A stretch of 64,000 nt of DNA from Psychroserpens luteus (GTDB lineage Bacteria > Bacteroidota > Bacteroidia > Flavobacteriales > Flavobacteriaceae): positions 1-64,000 of the forward strand of contig NZ_JADILU010000008.1 of NCBI RefSeq assembly GCF_015319355.1, in the 5' to 3' direction. Below the pieces are notes generated by a model. That model worked only from the letters and a program-made list of their open reading frames with translations, did not search any database and had not been told where the DNA came from. Below, piece after piece: positions 1 through 8,494 of this stretch (position 1 is the stretch's first letter; each line of letters begins with the position of its first letter). The translations under genes were made by a program, and so were the position numbers.

Positions 1-120
1 AATGGTACCTACAATGGTAACCAATTGCCAACAAGCGACTACTGGTTTGTAGTAGAGTATAATGAACCTAATACAGGTGACCGTAAAGAATTTAAAGCCC
101 ATTTTACCCTGAAAAGATAA
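1..120 (+). CDS. T9SS type B sorting domain protein, C-terminal end only
   Basis: An open frame enters from the left edge and ends with TAA at 118-120. The 39 residues end in ...YWFVVEYNEPNTG-DRKEFKAHFTLKR. This matches the end of the gliding-motility-associated C-terminal (type B) domain that directs large surface proteins through the type IX secretion system, where WFxVxY and a final GHFxLxR strand are typical. Only the last two or so beta-strands are visible, so the passenger function is unknown. A PorP/SprF-family gene follows 6 bp downstream. That is the usual pairing for SprB-like adhesins and supports a cell-surface role. Family assignment is confident; function is not determinable. 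Confidence 0.85.
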   Translation, partial: NGTYNGNQLPTSDYWFVVEYNEPNTGDRKEFKAHFTLKR

Positions 121-126
121 ATCGAT

Positions 127-1134
127 ATGAATCTAAAAAAGTTTTGTTTAATAACAATTTTAATTCTGTTCAGTCAAGTCGGAACTGCACAAGAAGGATT
201 ACCCATTTATTCTGATTATTTAACTGATAATTACTACCTAATCCATCCTTCTATGGCTGGTGTAGGGAATTCTGCTAAAGTAAGATTAACCGCTCGTGCA
301 CAATGGTTTGGGCAAGATGAAGCGCCTAATCTTCAAACTTTAAGTATTAATGGTAGAATAGGAGATTCTCAATCTGCAATTGGAGGTATAGTTTATAATG
401 ATAAGAATGGATATCATTCTCAAACAGGTGCGTATTTTACGTATGCACATCATTTAATGTTTTCTCGTAATGAGATTGATTTAAATATGTTATCCTTTGG
501 ATTAAGTGCTGGGTTTATTCAGTATAAATTAGATGAAACAGAATTTTTAGCAGATGGTTTTGATCCAATTATTGCTGGTGTTGAGCAAAGTGCAACTAAC
601 TTTAATGTTGACGTAGGATTCTCATATCATTTAATTGATTTTTATGCACATGCAACGGTTAAAAACGTATTGAATAACGATGGTATCAATTTTAACGAAC
701 AAGGTTTAAGCTATAATAATTTAAGAACCTATGTATTCTCTGCAGGAAATACATTTAGTAAATACAATAGCGATTGGAGTTTTGAACCATCTATGATGTT
801 TTTATATAAAGATGCAACTGAAGAAGCTTCTATAGATATCAATGCAAAAGCTTACAAAAAAATGGATTTTGGTAAAGTTTGGGGAGGATTATCTTACAGA
901 AGAAGTTTAGATGGTGCTGAGTTTTTAGATGGGTCTGGTGTAAGTAGCCAAAAATTACAATATTTCACACCTTTTGTTGGTGTAGACTATAATAATTTTG
1001 TTTTTGCTTATACATATTCTTACCAAGCAAATTCGGTTGTGTTTAATAATGGAGGTTTTCATCAAATAACATTGGGTTATAACTTTAATGTTAGAAGAGA
1101 GAAATACGAATGTAATTGTCCTGCAATTAATTAA
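127..1134 (+). CDS. PorP/SprF family type IX secretion membrane protein
   Basis: A 335-residue protein with a signal peptide (residues 1-21, ending GTAQ). The first mature segment, LPIYSDYLTDNYYLIHPSMAG, is the hallmark of the PorP/SprF family: a short Q-x-P-x-Y-S-x-Y stretch followed by NPAxAG, here HPSMAG. The remainder alternates short polar turns with amphipathic strands, as expected for an outer-membrane beta-barrel, and ends in a strand plus a CNCPAIN tail. Family members act with the T9SS and are needed for export or attachment of a partner type B protein, normally encoded just upstream. Here the upstream partner is the truncated frame at the window edge, 6 bp away, so the two are probably cotranscribed. 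A strong terminator follows. Confidence 0.92.
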   Translation: MNLKKFCLITILILFSQVGTAQEGLPIYSDYLTDNYYLIHPSMAGVGNSAKVRLTARAQWFGQDEAPNLQTLSINGRIGDSQSAIGGIVYNDKNGYHSQTGAYFTYAHHLMFSRNEIDLNMLSFGLSAGFIQYKLDETEFLADGFDPIIAGVEQSATNFNVDVGFSYHLIDFYAHATVKNVLNNDGINFNEQGLSYNNLRTYVFSAGNTFSKYNSDWSFEPSMMFLYKDATEEASIDINAKAYKKMDFGKVWGGLSYRRSLDGAEFLDGSGVSSQKLQYFTPFVGVDYNNFVFAYTYSYQANSVVFNNGGFHQITLGYNFNVRREKYECNCPAIN

Positions 1135-1160
1135 AACAATTGCTTTTCTATAAATAAGAA

Positions 1161-1190
1161 AAAGTCTCGATTATTAATCGAGACTTTTTT
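1161..1190. terminator. bidirectional intrinsic terminator
   Basis: Perfect 10-bp stem (AAAGTCTCGA, 1161-1170, with TCGAGACTTT, 1178-1187) around a 7-nt loop, with a T run on the plus strand and an A run before the stem. It lies between the convergent PorP/SprF gene and the VWA gene and can serve both. Confidence 0.85.
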
Positions 1191-1221
1191 GTTGAATATA
1201 TTTATTGTGTTTTATTCTTAA

Positions 1222-2376
1222 TTACCAAGTATATTTTTTTTCTTTTGCTTGTGTTTTAATCGCTTTTATCATAGCATTTTCCAAATCATTAGAGCCTTCT
1301 TTTTGTTGCGTCTTTATAAACAGTCTACGCTTCTCATTTAAGTTTTGAATTTCTGTTTGAATAACCTCACGCTCTTTGCGTTTTGTTGCGATATAAGCTT
1401 TTATTTCTTTTGCGTTTTTATCTTTTAGTTCTGCAGGTAATTCTTCTTTTTTTAAAGAATCATATTTAAAATCTTTCTCTTTTTCGGCATCCACCAAATC
1501 CCAAGACGAGTTTTTATATAAGTGTGAACTTTTACTTACGGTTCTACTTACTGCATTTTCATCACTATAACCTTGAGCATTATCATCTTGTTCTGCTTGG
1601 AGTGCCATTTTTTTGCGTCCATTGTTGCCATAAGCAACATAAGTGCTATTAAGTTTTTGATTTAATTTTAAAATTTTGTCATCATAAGGTGTAGCAACAT
1701 AAGTTGTTGTATGATTATGATTTATCGCCATATAATCACCATGAGCGAGATCTGCACCATCTTTCCAATAGGAAGAAATACCTTGATTATAATCACCACA
1801 AAAAATAGTATTTATACTAACTCCATTTTTATGAGCTTGCTTCGCTGCATCTTGATAGCTTATTTTACCTTGTGAGAAAGGCTCGTTGCCTGCAATGAAT
1901 ATAAGTTTCAAATCATCTTGGTTATCTCCCCATTTTAATTGATTTAAAGAGGTCTGAATCGCCTGGCCACAATATTCGTTTCCGCCATTTGTGGTGAGAG
2001 AAAATAGTTGCTTTGAGATTTCATCTAAATCATCACTAAAAGCAATGACTTGTCTTATAAAACCTTCTTCGCCATTGAGATTGTCATTGCCATATTCATA
2101 AAGTGCAATGTTAAGGTTTGGTTGCTCATCACCACATTTTGCATAAGACAATTCATTGACGATATCCCAGAGTTGTGCTTTCGCTTGATCAATTAATCCA
2201 TCCATACTATTGCTTGTGTCTAATAATAATGCAACTTTAATAGATTGTTTATTTGGGTGATGTGTTTCAGTTTCTAAAAGTGCTATTTGCTTTGTTTCTT
2301 TCTTCTCATTTGCATTACAAGACATAAATCCAATCATGCAGAATAAGATTGCGAGTGTTTTAAATTTTGTTTTCAT
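1222..2376 (-). CDS. VWA-domain lipoprotein
   Basis: 384 residues. The N-terminus carries a lipoprotein signal peptide with lipobox FMSC (Cys20). A von Willebrand factor A domain follows at about residues 46-250: the metal-binding motif DTSNS (53-57, DxSxS) is complete, and GNEYCGQAIQTSL and KLIFIAGNEPF fit the later strands. The C-terminal third (about 270-384) is highly charged (KEKDFKYDSLKKEEL, KRKEREVIQTEIQ) and probably helical coiled coil. Similar lipoproteins occur in many Bacteroidota, but no defined activity is known to me. It is the last gene of a three-gene minus-strand set (SIMPL, rhodanese, VWA), separated by 7 bp from the rhodanese gene. A protein-protein or stress-related envelope role is inference only. 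Confidence 0.85.
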   Translation of the reverse strand: MKTKFKTLAILFCMIGFMSCNANEKKETKQIALLETETHHPNKQSIKVALLLDTSNSMDGLIDQAKAQLWDIVNELSYAKCGDEQPNLNIALYEYGNDNLNGEEGFIRQVIAFSDDLDEISKQLFSLTTNGGNEYCGQAIQTSLNQLKWGDNQDDLKLIFIAGNEPFSQGKISYQDAAKQAHKNGVSINTIFCGDYNQGISSYWKDGADLAHGDYMAINHNHTTTYVATPYDDKILKLNQKLNSTYVAYGNNGRKKMALQAEQDDNAQGYSDENAVSRTVSKSSHLYKNSSWDLVDAEKEKDFKYDSLKKEELPAELKDKNAKEIKAYIATKRKEREVIQTEIQNLNEKRRLFIKTQQKEGSNDLENAMIKAIKTQAKEKKYTW

Positions 2377-2383
2377 CTGTTTG

Positions 2384-2971
2384 TTATTTATTATTTAGTA
2401 TTGTGTATTCTTGATTAATTGAAGTGCCTTCATACACGATTCTATGATCAAAAAAGGAAATTAATTCATCTAACTCATAGACGTTTTTATAGCCATAACC
2501 ATATAAATTGATATAAGTTGGAATATTGAGAGCCAATGATAAAGTCTTCTTTTTTTCTTCTTCGGAAGGTGGAATTAACAAAGTTTTGCTCATAAAATGT
2601 ACCTCGTCGCCATCAAAATTATTATTACAATAAATTAAGATGGTTGTGTTTGTATCTGGAATGATCTTAGCTAGATTGCTTACAGAGAAATCTGAAAAGT
2701 TTAAATGCAAAGCACCTTTTACATGCTTTTTATCATACATATCTTTAGAACGTGTATCTAAAATAATGACATTTGGTTTTTTGCTTTTTTCTGAAAATTC
2801 ATTAAAGCTTATCAGTCTATGCTCTCTGTGTTCTTTTACCACTTTTACTAAACCTTCAAAGTCGCTATAACTTACTTTAGCTTTAGGGAAGTCTAGTTTT
2901 TGAGTTTCCGAAGTGGAACACATTAATAACGAAACGGATAATAATATTAATACTGTTTTCATGGTTATCAT
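2384..2971 (-). CDS. rhodanese-like domain lipoprotein
   Basis: 195 residues. There is a lipoprotein signal with lipobox SLLMC (Cys18 from the first Met). The single rhodanese domain shows the entry motif VIILDTRSKDMYDKKHVKGA (about 68-88) and the active-site region ILIYCNNNFDGDE, with a candidate catalytic Cys followed by an atypical loop rather than the usual CxxGxR. It could therefore bind or transfer sulfur, or only use the fold. The start is ambiguous: a second Met (ATG at 2960-2962) gives a more standard MKT signal peptide. It sits 1 bp after the SIMPL gene and 7 bp before the VWA gene, which argues for one transcript. An envelope location is inferred from the lipobox. Confidence 0.82.
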   Translation of the reverse strand: MITMKTVLILLSVSLLMCSTSETQKLDFPKAKVSYSDFEGLVKVVKEHREHRLISFNEFSEKSKKPNVIILDTRSKDMYDKKHVKGALHLNFSDFSVSNLAKIIPDTNTTILIYCNNNFDGDEVHFMSKTLLIPPSEEEKKKTLSLALNIPTYINLYGYGYKNVYELDELISFFDHRIVYEGTSINQEYTILNNK

Positions 2972-2972
2972 T

Positions 2973-3989
2973 TTAATCGGTTTGTAATGCTTTGATGTCT
3001 ATAGTTCCGTTTGGAGACACAACATAATATTTGTGCTTGATTTCTGTTTTTACCACTGGCTCTACTTTAGTTTCCTTAGGTTTTGGTGAGTATTGCAATC
3101 TTATGTTCATGCCTATTTGTACAACAGGTTCTAAAATTGACGGATTCACAACCACATCATAGTTTTCATAAGACAAGGGTTGATAGTAATATGAGGTTTG
3201 TTTTTTTACAGTAGTAACACCTTTTTTCTTTTTAATAGCTTCAAAAGAAACACTGTTAAAAGCTTGGTAGCTTTGGTAAAAATCTTTTGGGAAATAACAA
3301 TATTGGTCATCTGCAATTGCCACATTATAATCTGTTAAATCAAAACCTAAAACTTTGTAATAGGCTTTTTTCTCCTCTATGAGTTTAAGAAGTTTTGTTT
3401 GTAGGTTTTTATAGACCTCTGCAATGTTCTCAATGTAATAATCAACTTTTACTAGATTGTATATTTCACTTTTGGCACAAGCAGTTAAAATGGTTTCAAA
3501 TTGATTGGTTTTTGTAAATTGTATGTGTAAATTTTGCTGTAATTCAAACCCATTAGGAACTTCGGTATAAGTTTTACTAAACAATTTTTTCTGTACTTCA
3601 ATTTCATAGTTTGGAACAAATGAAATGACATCTACAGCAAAATCATCATCTGTGATTCCTATTGATTTTAACTGACTTTTGATTTTATCAATTCTTTGAT
3701 TGATTAAAAGGTTTGTACTATCTGCAGTTGGTCCAATTTGAGAGATATTAAAAATGGCAGTATAGGTTGTGGCTTCAACATTTTGTAATGCTTTGACATC
3801 AATAAGCACATGTGTACTTGGACTGAGTGTTTTAGAAATTTGTTGTTGAACTGTTGGATTATAAATCGTTGCATTACCAGAGTGTAAAACATTTTGGCGA
3901 GAAATTTGATCGTAATTTCCTTTGTGTTGTGCTGTTACATTTCCGAAGAAAATTAAAATTAGTAACAGGCTTAAAATGTTGTTTTTCAT
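2973..3989 (-). CDS. SIMPL domain (DUF541) periplasmic protein
   Basis: 338 residues with a signal peptide ending in VTAQ (about residue 21). The middle contains the SIMPL (DUF541) pattern: a VLIDVKALQ strand, repeated IDKIKSQLKSIGITDDDFAVDVISFVPNYEIE and a later ETILTACAKSEIYNLVKVDYYIEN. In family members this forms a repeated ferredoxin-like fold that oligomerises in the envelope. A C-terminal extension rich in Lys, Pro and Tyr (about 250-338) is not recognised. First gene of the SIMPL-rhodanese-VWA operon; the rhodanese ATG is 1 bp downstream. SIMPL proteins are linked in other bacteria to envelope or oxidative stress, but the role here is not shown by the sequence. Confidence 0.8.
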   Translation of the reverse strand: MKNNILSLLLILIFFGNVTAQHKGNYDQISRQNVLHSGNATIYNPTVQQQISKTLSPSTHVLIDVKALQNVEATTYTAIFNISQIGPTADSTNLLINQRIDKIKSQLKSIGITDDDFAVDVISFVPNYEIEVQKKLFSKTYTEVPNGFELQQNLHIQFTKTNQFETILTACAKSEIYNLVKVDYYIENIAEVYKNLQTKLLKLIEEKKAYYKVLGFDLTDYNVAIADDQYCYFPKDFYQSYQAFNSVSFEAIKKKKGVTTVKKQTSYYYQPLSYENYDVVVNPSILEPVVQIGMNIRLQYSPKPKETKVEPVVKTEIKHKYYVVSPNGTIDIKALQTD

Positions 3990-4221
3990 TTTTTGATGTG
4001 TTTTTTGATTTGAACCGTAAATTTAGAAGCATCTTAATTTGAAAAAAAACGAGAATGAGTAAAATGGTCATTTGGTTTAGGCAATGAGATTTATAAATGA
4101 GTGACCTTGCACATTTTGCTACGTAAATGTGATTTATCGTCTCAACGCAATTTTATTTAATCAATTAAAGTATGTAAGTTTATTCCGTTCAATAATAATA
4201 GACCCAATTAATGGGCATGAA

Positions 4222-6387
4222 ATGAAGCAAATACTTACATATATTTTTTTAATGTTACTGTTATTTTCCTTCGGAAATCTAACAGCTCAACAAGATGATA
4301 AAGCTTACGATAAAAAAGAAGCTACATTATTTACAATTAGAGGTTCGGTTAGAGAAAGTGATACTTACAAGCCAATTTCAAAAGTAAATATTGAAATTAA
4401 TGGAGGCGCTTATACAATGACGAGTATTGATGGTGCTTTTATTATTAGAGCCAAAAAAGGAGACGAATTAGTCATTAGGCACAAAGATTTTGAGACTGTT
4501 TATTATACCATTAAAGATGATGAACGTATTACAGTAGAAGTAGAGCCAGCGACTAAAAGCAAACAATCTCGATCAAAGTTTAAAACAGATGTAAAAACTT
4601 TTAATGCATTAGTAGATTCTATAAGCAAATACAAAAAGGTAGATATTGGAAAAAGTATAAATTTTGCTGGTGAAGCTTTATCTCAAAGTGGATCTCAGCA
4701 ACAAAATGCAGAAGCTTATTTGGTTTTAGCAGAAGTTTACATGTATTGGAAACAATACGATTTGGCACTAACAAATTATAGAGTAAGTCTACAAAATCAA
4801 GAGTCTAATGAAGCAAAGTTAGGCTTAGCAAAGGCTTATGAACGTAATAAAAACTATCAAGAGAGTATTGACACTTATAAAGCTATTGATAAAAAGGAAT
4901 TGAGTAATTATCAGTTGGTATCTCTATATGAAGGTTTGGGAGATACTTATTTTAGTATCAAGGATTACGATGCTTCAATTACAGCTTATAAAAAAGGACT
5001 GGAAATTTCTAATACACATTTAATAAAACCAAAGGTTGTAGATCTAAATTCAAAAATTGCACAATCCTATAATAGTAATGGTAGCGTTGTTGAAGCAGGA
5101 TACTTTTTTGATAATTCTCTAAATCTTGCTGAAGAAGGAAGTAAAAAACGTGCCTTAGAAGAGAAAGAAACTGTAGCAGAATTCAATAATATTAATCGCA
5201 ATTATTCCGAAGAAATTCAACTTAGAAAAGAAATTGTAAAGGATGTTGAAGATGTAGAACGTGATTCTATAGTAGAAAACGAAAGTGCACTCACATTACA
5301 AAAACAAAACTATAAAATTGGTAATGCCTACTTCTTGCAAAAAGATTATGCAAATGCTATCCCTTATTTAGAAAAAAGTAGAGAAGAAGCAGATGCTAAG
5401 GGTGATTTGGTCGTAAAAAAAGATGCAATACGAAAAATCTCAGATGTTTATGTAGATGCAGGTGATTTTGAAAATGCAAAATTGGCTTTTGAAGCTTATA
5501 AATTGGTTGTTGATGAATTATATATAAAACGAGAGCAAGAGCTCTCACAATCTGATCGTTTTAGACGTAATATTATTGAACAACAAAATAGAATTACTAG
5601 TCTAGAAAGTGATCGACAGCTTAATTCTAGTTTGGCTAATGAGCGTAGTAAAAACCAAGAATTGATTATCTATTCGTTAATTGCAGGTTTGGTTTTATTG
5701 ACCGTTACCGCCTTTTTTATGTACAAATACATTAAGCAGCAACGTTTAGCAAATAACTTACTGGCTTTAAAATCTTTGCGTAGTCAAATGAATCCACATT
5801 TTATTTTTAACGCTTTAAACTCGGTTAATAGCTTTATTGCGAGTAATGATGAACGCACAGCGAATAAATATTTATCAGATTTTTCACATCTAATGCGAGC
5901 AGTTTTAGAGAATAGTGAAGAAGATTTTATTCCGTTGCAAAAAGAAATTGAGCTTTTAGAATTATATACCAAGTTAGAACATTTCAGATTTCAAGATAAG
6001 TTTGATTATGATATTACGGTTAATGAGGATGTGGTTGTTGGTGAGTATCAAATTCCGCCCATGTTATTACAGCCTTACATAGAAAATGCGGTATGGCATG
6101 GATTACGTTATAAGACCGAAAAAGGCCATCTACAAATTACCGTCGCCAAAAAGAGTGATAACGAAATAACAATCACAGTAGCAGATGATGGAATTGGACG
6201 AACGCGATCCAAAGATTTAAAAACCGAAAACCAACAGAAACAAAAGTCAAAAGGAATGGGTAACATAAAAAAACGTGTGGCTATTCTTAACGATATGTAT
6301 AAAGATAAGGTTGATGTGTTTATTGACGATAATTCTGCGGAAGAAGATGCAGGAACTAAAGTGGTAGTGACATTAAAAAAAGATTAA
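4222..6387 (+). CDS. TPR-containing LytS-type sensor histidine kinase
   Basis: I start the protein at ATG 4222 (MKQILTYIFLML...), which gives a good signal peptide ending LTAQ; a longer frame from 4129 adds 31 non-signal residues. The roughly 721-residue product has a carboxypeptidase-regulatory-like beta domain (FTIRGSVRESDTYKPISKVNI, about 35-100), several tetratricopeptide repeats (about 110-440), one transmembrane helix (about 482-504, IAGLVLLTVTAFFMYKYI) and a cytoplasmic His_kinase domain. The H-box is MNPHFIFNALNSV (His about 526), the N-box QPYIENAVWHGL, and the G-box DDGIGRTRS. It should autophosphorylate in response to an envelope signal and pass phosphate to the LytTR regulator encoded two genes downstream. 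Confidence 0.92.
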   Translation: MKQILTYIFLMLLLFSFGNLTAQQDDKAYDKKEATLFTIRGSVRESDTYKPISKVNIEINGGAYTMTSIDGAFIIRAKKGDELVIRHKDFETVYYTIKDDERITVEVEPATKSKQSRSKFKTDVKTFNALVDSISKYKKVDIGKSINFAGEALSQSGSQQQNAEAYLVLAEVYMYWKQYDLALTNYRVSLQNQESNEAKLGLAKAYERNKNYQESIDTYKAIDKKELSNYQLVSLYEGLGDTYFSIKDYDASITAYKKGLEISNTHLIKPKVVDLNSKIAQSYNSNGSVVEAGYFFDNSLNLAEEGSKKRALEEKETVAEFNNINRNYSEEIQLRKEIVKDVEDVERDSIVENESALTLQKQNYKIGNAYFLQKDYANAIPYLEKSREEADAKGDLVVKKDAIRKISDVYVDAGDFENAKLAFEAYKLVVDELYIKREQELSQSDRFRRNIIEQQNRITSLESDRQLNSSLANERSKNQELIIYSLIAGLVLLTVTAFFMYKYIKQQRLANNLLALKSLRSQMNPHFIFNALNSVNSFIASNDERTANKYLSDFSHLMRAVLENSEEDFIPLQKEIELLELYTKLEHFRFQDKFDYDITVNEDVVVGEYQIPPMLLQPYIENAVWHGLRYKTEKGHLQITVAKKSDNEITITVADDGIGRTRSKDLKTENQQKQKSKGMGNIKKRVAILNDMYKDKVDVFIDDNSAEEDAGTKVVVTLKKD

Positions 6388-6415
6388 ATGAATTTTCATT
6401 AAACTAACTAATTAT

Positions 6416-6997
6416 ATGAGTTTTAAGATTTTATTGTTTTTGGTGCTCTCATCAAGTAGTTTATTTAGTCAAACAGATAAAAAACTAATAACCTCGCATA
6501 CTGAGAAAAGAGTAGTGTATTCTGATAGTTCTAAAATAAAAGTGTATCACAATACGGGTAAAAGCACACTTGAAGATACTAAAGTAGCATTTTATATAAA
6601 TGGAGATTTTATAAGTAATGCTTCAATATTAAAAACTATTAATCCAAAAAAGATTAAATCTTTATCGGTAGAAAAAGATTCAATAACAATTAATGATGAT
6701 TTATATATTGGAAAAATATTTATCAATTTAGTTGATGGTTATCAGCCAAAATTAATTTCCTTGAAGGATTTTATTGGAACTCATTTAGAATTGAATGATC
6801 TACCACAAATTTTTCAATTAGATGAAACTATACTTAATGTTAAAAGTGATGACTTTTTGATTGATGAACATTTTATAATGGTGGTTTCTGTAGAAGAAAT
6901 TAAAACTTCCGAAGAAAATGTTAGTGTAAACCTCATTAGACTTATTACCAAAACGGAAGAAAATATTAAAAGAGGTAATACTATTATCTTAAAGTAA
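6416..6997 (+). CDS. secreted protein with TonB-plug-like motif, between kinase and regulator
   Basis: 193 residues with a clear signal peptide (FLVLSSSSLFSQ, cleavage about 20). The family is not firmly recognised. Residues about 60-108 read FYINGDFISNASILKTINPK and then KIKSLSVEKDSI...YIGKIFINL. This follows the order of the TonB-dependent receptor plug signature (IDG...LxxINPxDIESIxVLKDASA...YGxxGxNGVIxI) without any barrel. Soluble plug-like modules of this type occur in Bacteroidota, but their role is unclear. The gene lies 28 bp after the LytS-type kinase and 11 bp before the LytTR regulator, so it is very likely part of the same operon. It might be an accessory or target of the signalling pair (inference). 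Confidence 0.7.
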   Translation: MSFKILLFLVLSSSSLFSQTDKKLITSHTEKRVVYSDSSKIKVYHNTGKSTLEDTKVAFYINGDFISNASILKTINPKKIKSLSVEKDSITINDDLYIGKIFINLVDGYQPKLISLKDFIGTHLELNDLPQIFQLDETILNVKSDDFLIDEHFIMVVSVEEIKTSEENVSVNLIRLITKTEENIKRGNTIILK

Positions 6998-7008
6998 GGA
7001 TTTAAACT

Positions 7009-7743
7009 ATGAAACTAAAATCAATAATCGTAGAAGACGAAGAAACAAGCAGAAAAATCCTCAGGAATTATCTCAACAAGTATTGCCCAAATGTTGAAGT
7101 GCTTGGAGAGGCAGCAAATGTAGAAGAGGCTTTGGTTTTAATTCGTAATACAGAATTAGATTTAGTGTTTCTAGACGTAGAAATGCCTTATGGTAATGCG
7201 TTTGACTTATTAGATAAAGTTGGTGATGTAAATTTTGAAACGGTTTTTGTAACCGCTTATAATCATTATGCAATAGATGCTTTAAATGCACATGCTTCGT
7301 ATTATTTGATGAAGCCTATTTCTATAGATGAACTCATTAAAGCGGTAGATTATGTGACCGAAATCAGAACAAAAGAAGACGCACTACAAGATCAAGTTCT
7401 AGTTCCAAAAATGAATACTGTCAATGGTAAAATTACCATTCCACAACAAGATGGGTTTGAAGTTCTACAAACAGCAGACATTATGTATTGTAAAGCAGAT
7501 GATAATTACACAGAAATCTATCTCAATAATAATAAAAAGAAACTCGTTAGTAAAACCTTAAAGTATTTTGAAGATGCATTGACTGAAAGTGGTTTTGCAA
7601 GAGTTCATAAAAGTTATCTGGTCAACGTTAATGAAGTTACCAAATACATCAAAGGAAAAGGAGGAAGCGTTGTTTTAAGCAACGGAAAGGAAATTATGGT
7701 ATCTGCCTCTAAGAAATCAGATTTGTTGTCTTATTTTAAATAA
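7009..7743 (+). CDS. LytTR-family response regulator
   Basis: 244 residues. The N-terminal receiver domain (1-120) has the acidic pocket IIVEDEE (Glu9/Asp10/Glu11) and the phosphoacceptor Asp56 in FLDVEMP. Conserved Thr/Ala (FVTAYNHYA) and Lys (YLMKPI) are also present. The C-terminal LytTR DNA-binding domain (about 138-244) starts ITIPQQDGFEVLQTADIMYC and contains YLNNNKKKLVSKTLKYFEDAL and FARVHKSYLVN. Family members bind direct repeats in promoters. It is the last gene of the kinase, small secreted protein and regulator set, so the cognate kinase is almost certainly the TPR-LytS protein upstream. A short hairpin follows the stop codon. Confidence 0.95.
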   Translation: MKLKSIIVEDEETSRKILRNYLNKYCPNVEVLGEAANVEEALVLIRNTELDLVFLDVEMPYGNAFDLLDKVGDVNFETVFVTAYNHYAIDALNAHASYYLMKPISIDELIKAVDYVTEIRTKEDALQDQVLVPKMNTVNGKITIPQQDGFEVLQTADIMYCKADDNYTEIYLNNNKKKLVSKTLKYFEDALTESGFARVHKSYLVNVNEVTKYIKGKGGSVVLSNGKEIMVSASKKSDLLSYFK

Positions 7744-7746
7744 TCA

Positions 7747-7766
7747 ATCCCTTTGAAAAAAGGGAT
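7747..7766 (+). terminator. hairpin after the LytTR gene
   Basis: ATCCCTTT (7747-7754) pairs with AAAGGGAT (7759-7766) around a GAAA tetraloop, directly after the regulator stop codon. No T run follows, so it may be an mRNA 3'-end or stability hairpin rather than a classic terminator. Confidence 0.5.
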
Positions 7767-7801
7767 CTCATAATAGAAAAACTAAAACATAGTCTAATCA
7801 G

Positions 7802-7846
7802 AAAGGAATGATCTAAACCAAAAGAGATTCCTTTTTTTAAAGGAAT
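7802..7846 (+). promoter_or_regulatory. three-arm alternative hairpin abutting the carbonic anhydrase start
   Basis: Arm A (AAAGGAAT, 7802-7809) and arm C (AAAGGAAT, 7839-7846) are identical, and both are perfectly complementary to arm B (ATTCCTTT, 7827-7834). A with B would form an 8-bp stem with a T run after it, resembling a terminator. B with C forms a TTTT-loop hairpin ending 3 nt before the ATG at 7850. The two pairings exclude each other. This is directly visible; a switching role is inference. Confidence 0.5.
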
Positions 7847-7849
7847 AAT

Positions 7850-8365
7850 ATGCCAATTATAAAACCAGTAAAAGGAAAACATCCACAAATTTCAGATGAT
7901 TGTTACATCGCAGAAAACGCAACCATTGTTGGTGAAGTTTCTATAGGAAAACAATGTAGTATTTGGTTTAATGCTGTTATTCGAGGTGATGTACATTTTA
8001 TTAAAATAGGAGATAAGGTTAATATTCAAGATGGAGCAGTGATTCATGCGACCTATCAAAAATCCCCTACAACTATTGGTAACAATGTCTCAATTGGTCA
8101 CAACGCGATAGTTCACGGTTGCACCATTCAAGATAATGTGCTTATTGGTATGGGAAGCATTGTTATGGACGATTGCATCATAGAAAGCAATAGTATTATT
8201 GCTGCAGGAGCAGTAGTGACTAAAAATACAATTGTAGAGTCTGGCAGTATTTACGCAGGCGTTCCAGCAAAAAAGGTAAAGGATATTAGTCAAGAATTAA
8301 TTTCTGGTGAGATTAATCGTATTGCAGATAATTATTTGGAGTATTCTAGTTGGTTTAAAGAATAG
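7850..8365 (+). CDS. gamma carbonic anhydrase family protein
   Basis: 171 residues, the usual length for this family. Left-handed beta-helix hexapeptide repeats run through the protein (AENATIVGEVSIGKQC, TTIGNNVSIGHNAIVHG, NVLIGMGSIVMDD, SNSIIAAGAVVT). The three zinc/iron ligands of gamma-class enzymes are present as His66 (VIHATY), His84 (SIGHNA) and His89 (IVHGC), and RGDVHFIKIG carries the conserved Arg/Asp of the interface. The end, YAGVPAKKVKDIS, is characteristic. It probably works as a cytoplasmic trimer interconverting CO2 and bicarbonate, although many family members have weak or no such activity. It stands alone between the regulator and a repeat-filled intergenic stretch. The alternative-hairpin leader is described separately. 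Confidence 0.92.
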   Translation: MPIIKPVKGKHPQISDDCYIAENATIVGEVSIGKQCSIWFNAVIRGDVHFIKIGDKVNIQDGAVIHATYQKSPTTIGNNVSIGHNAIVHGCTIQDNVLIGMGSIVMDDCIIESNSIIAAGAVVTKNTIVESGSIYAGVPAKKVKDISQELISGEINRIADNYLEYSSWFKE

Positions 8366-8373
8366 TTGAAATT

Positions 8374-8443
8374 TCATTCAGAAGGAAGAATGACTGAAGA
8401 ATCTAATATTTATCAATAGATTCTTCGCTTACGCTCTGAATGA
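8374..8443. repeat. imperfect palindromic interspersed repeat, copy 1
   Basis: Outer arms TCATTCAGA (8374-8382) and TCTGAATGA (8435-8443), and inner arms AGAATCT (8398-8404) and AGATTCT (8418-8424), make a long imperfect hairpin. Its right arm is the reverse complement of the left arm of the copy at 32997-33076, so the two copies lie in opposite orientation. It fills the gap between the carbonic anhydrase gene and murI. Confidence 0.75.
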
Positions 8444-8470
8444 TAATTATTCTTTTAAAAATAACTTCGG

Positions 8471-8488
8471 TCCCGATAATTATCGGGA
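8471..8488. terminator. perfect palindrome between convergent genes
   Basis: TCCCGATAATTATCGGGA is a perfect 18-bp palindrome just past the 3' end of murI and next to the interspersed repeat. It lacks a T run on either strand. It may be a 3'-end hairpin for murI or part of the repeat cluster. Confidence 0.45.
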
Positions 8489-8494
8489 TGATTA

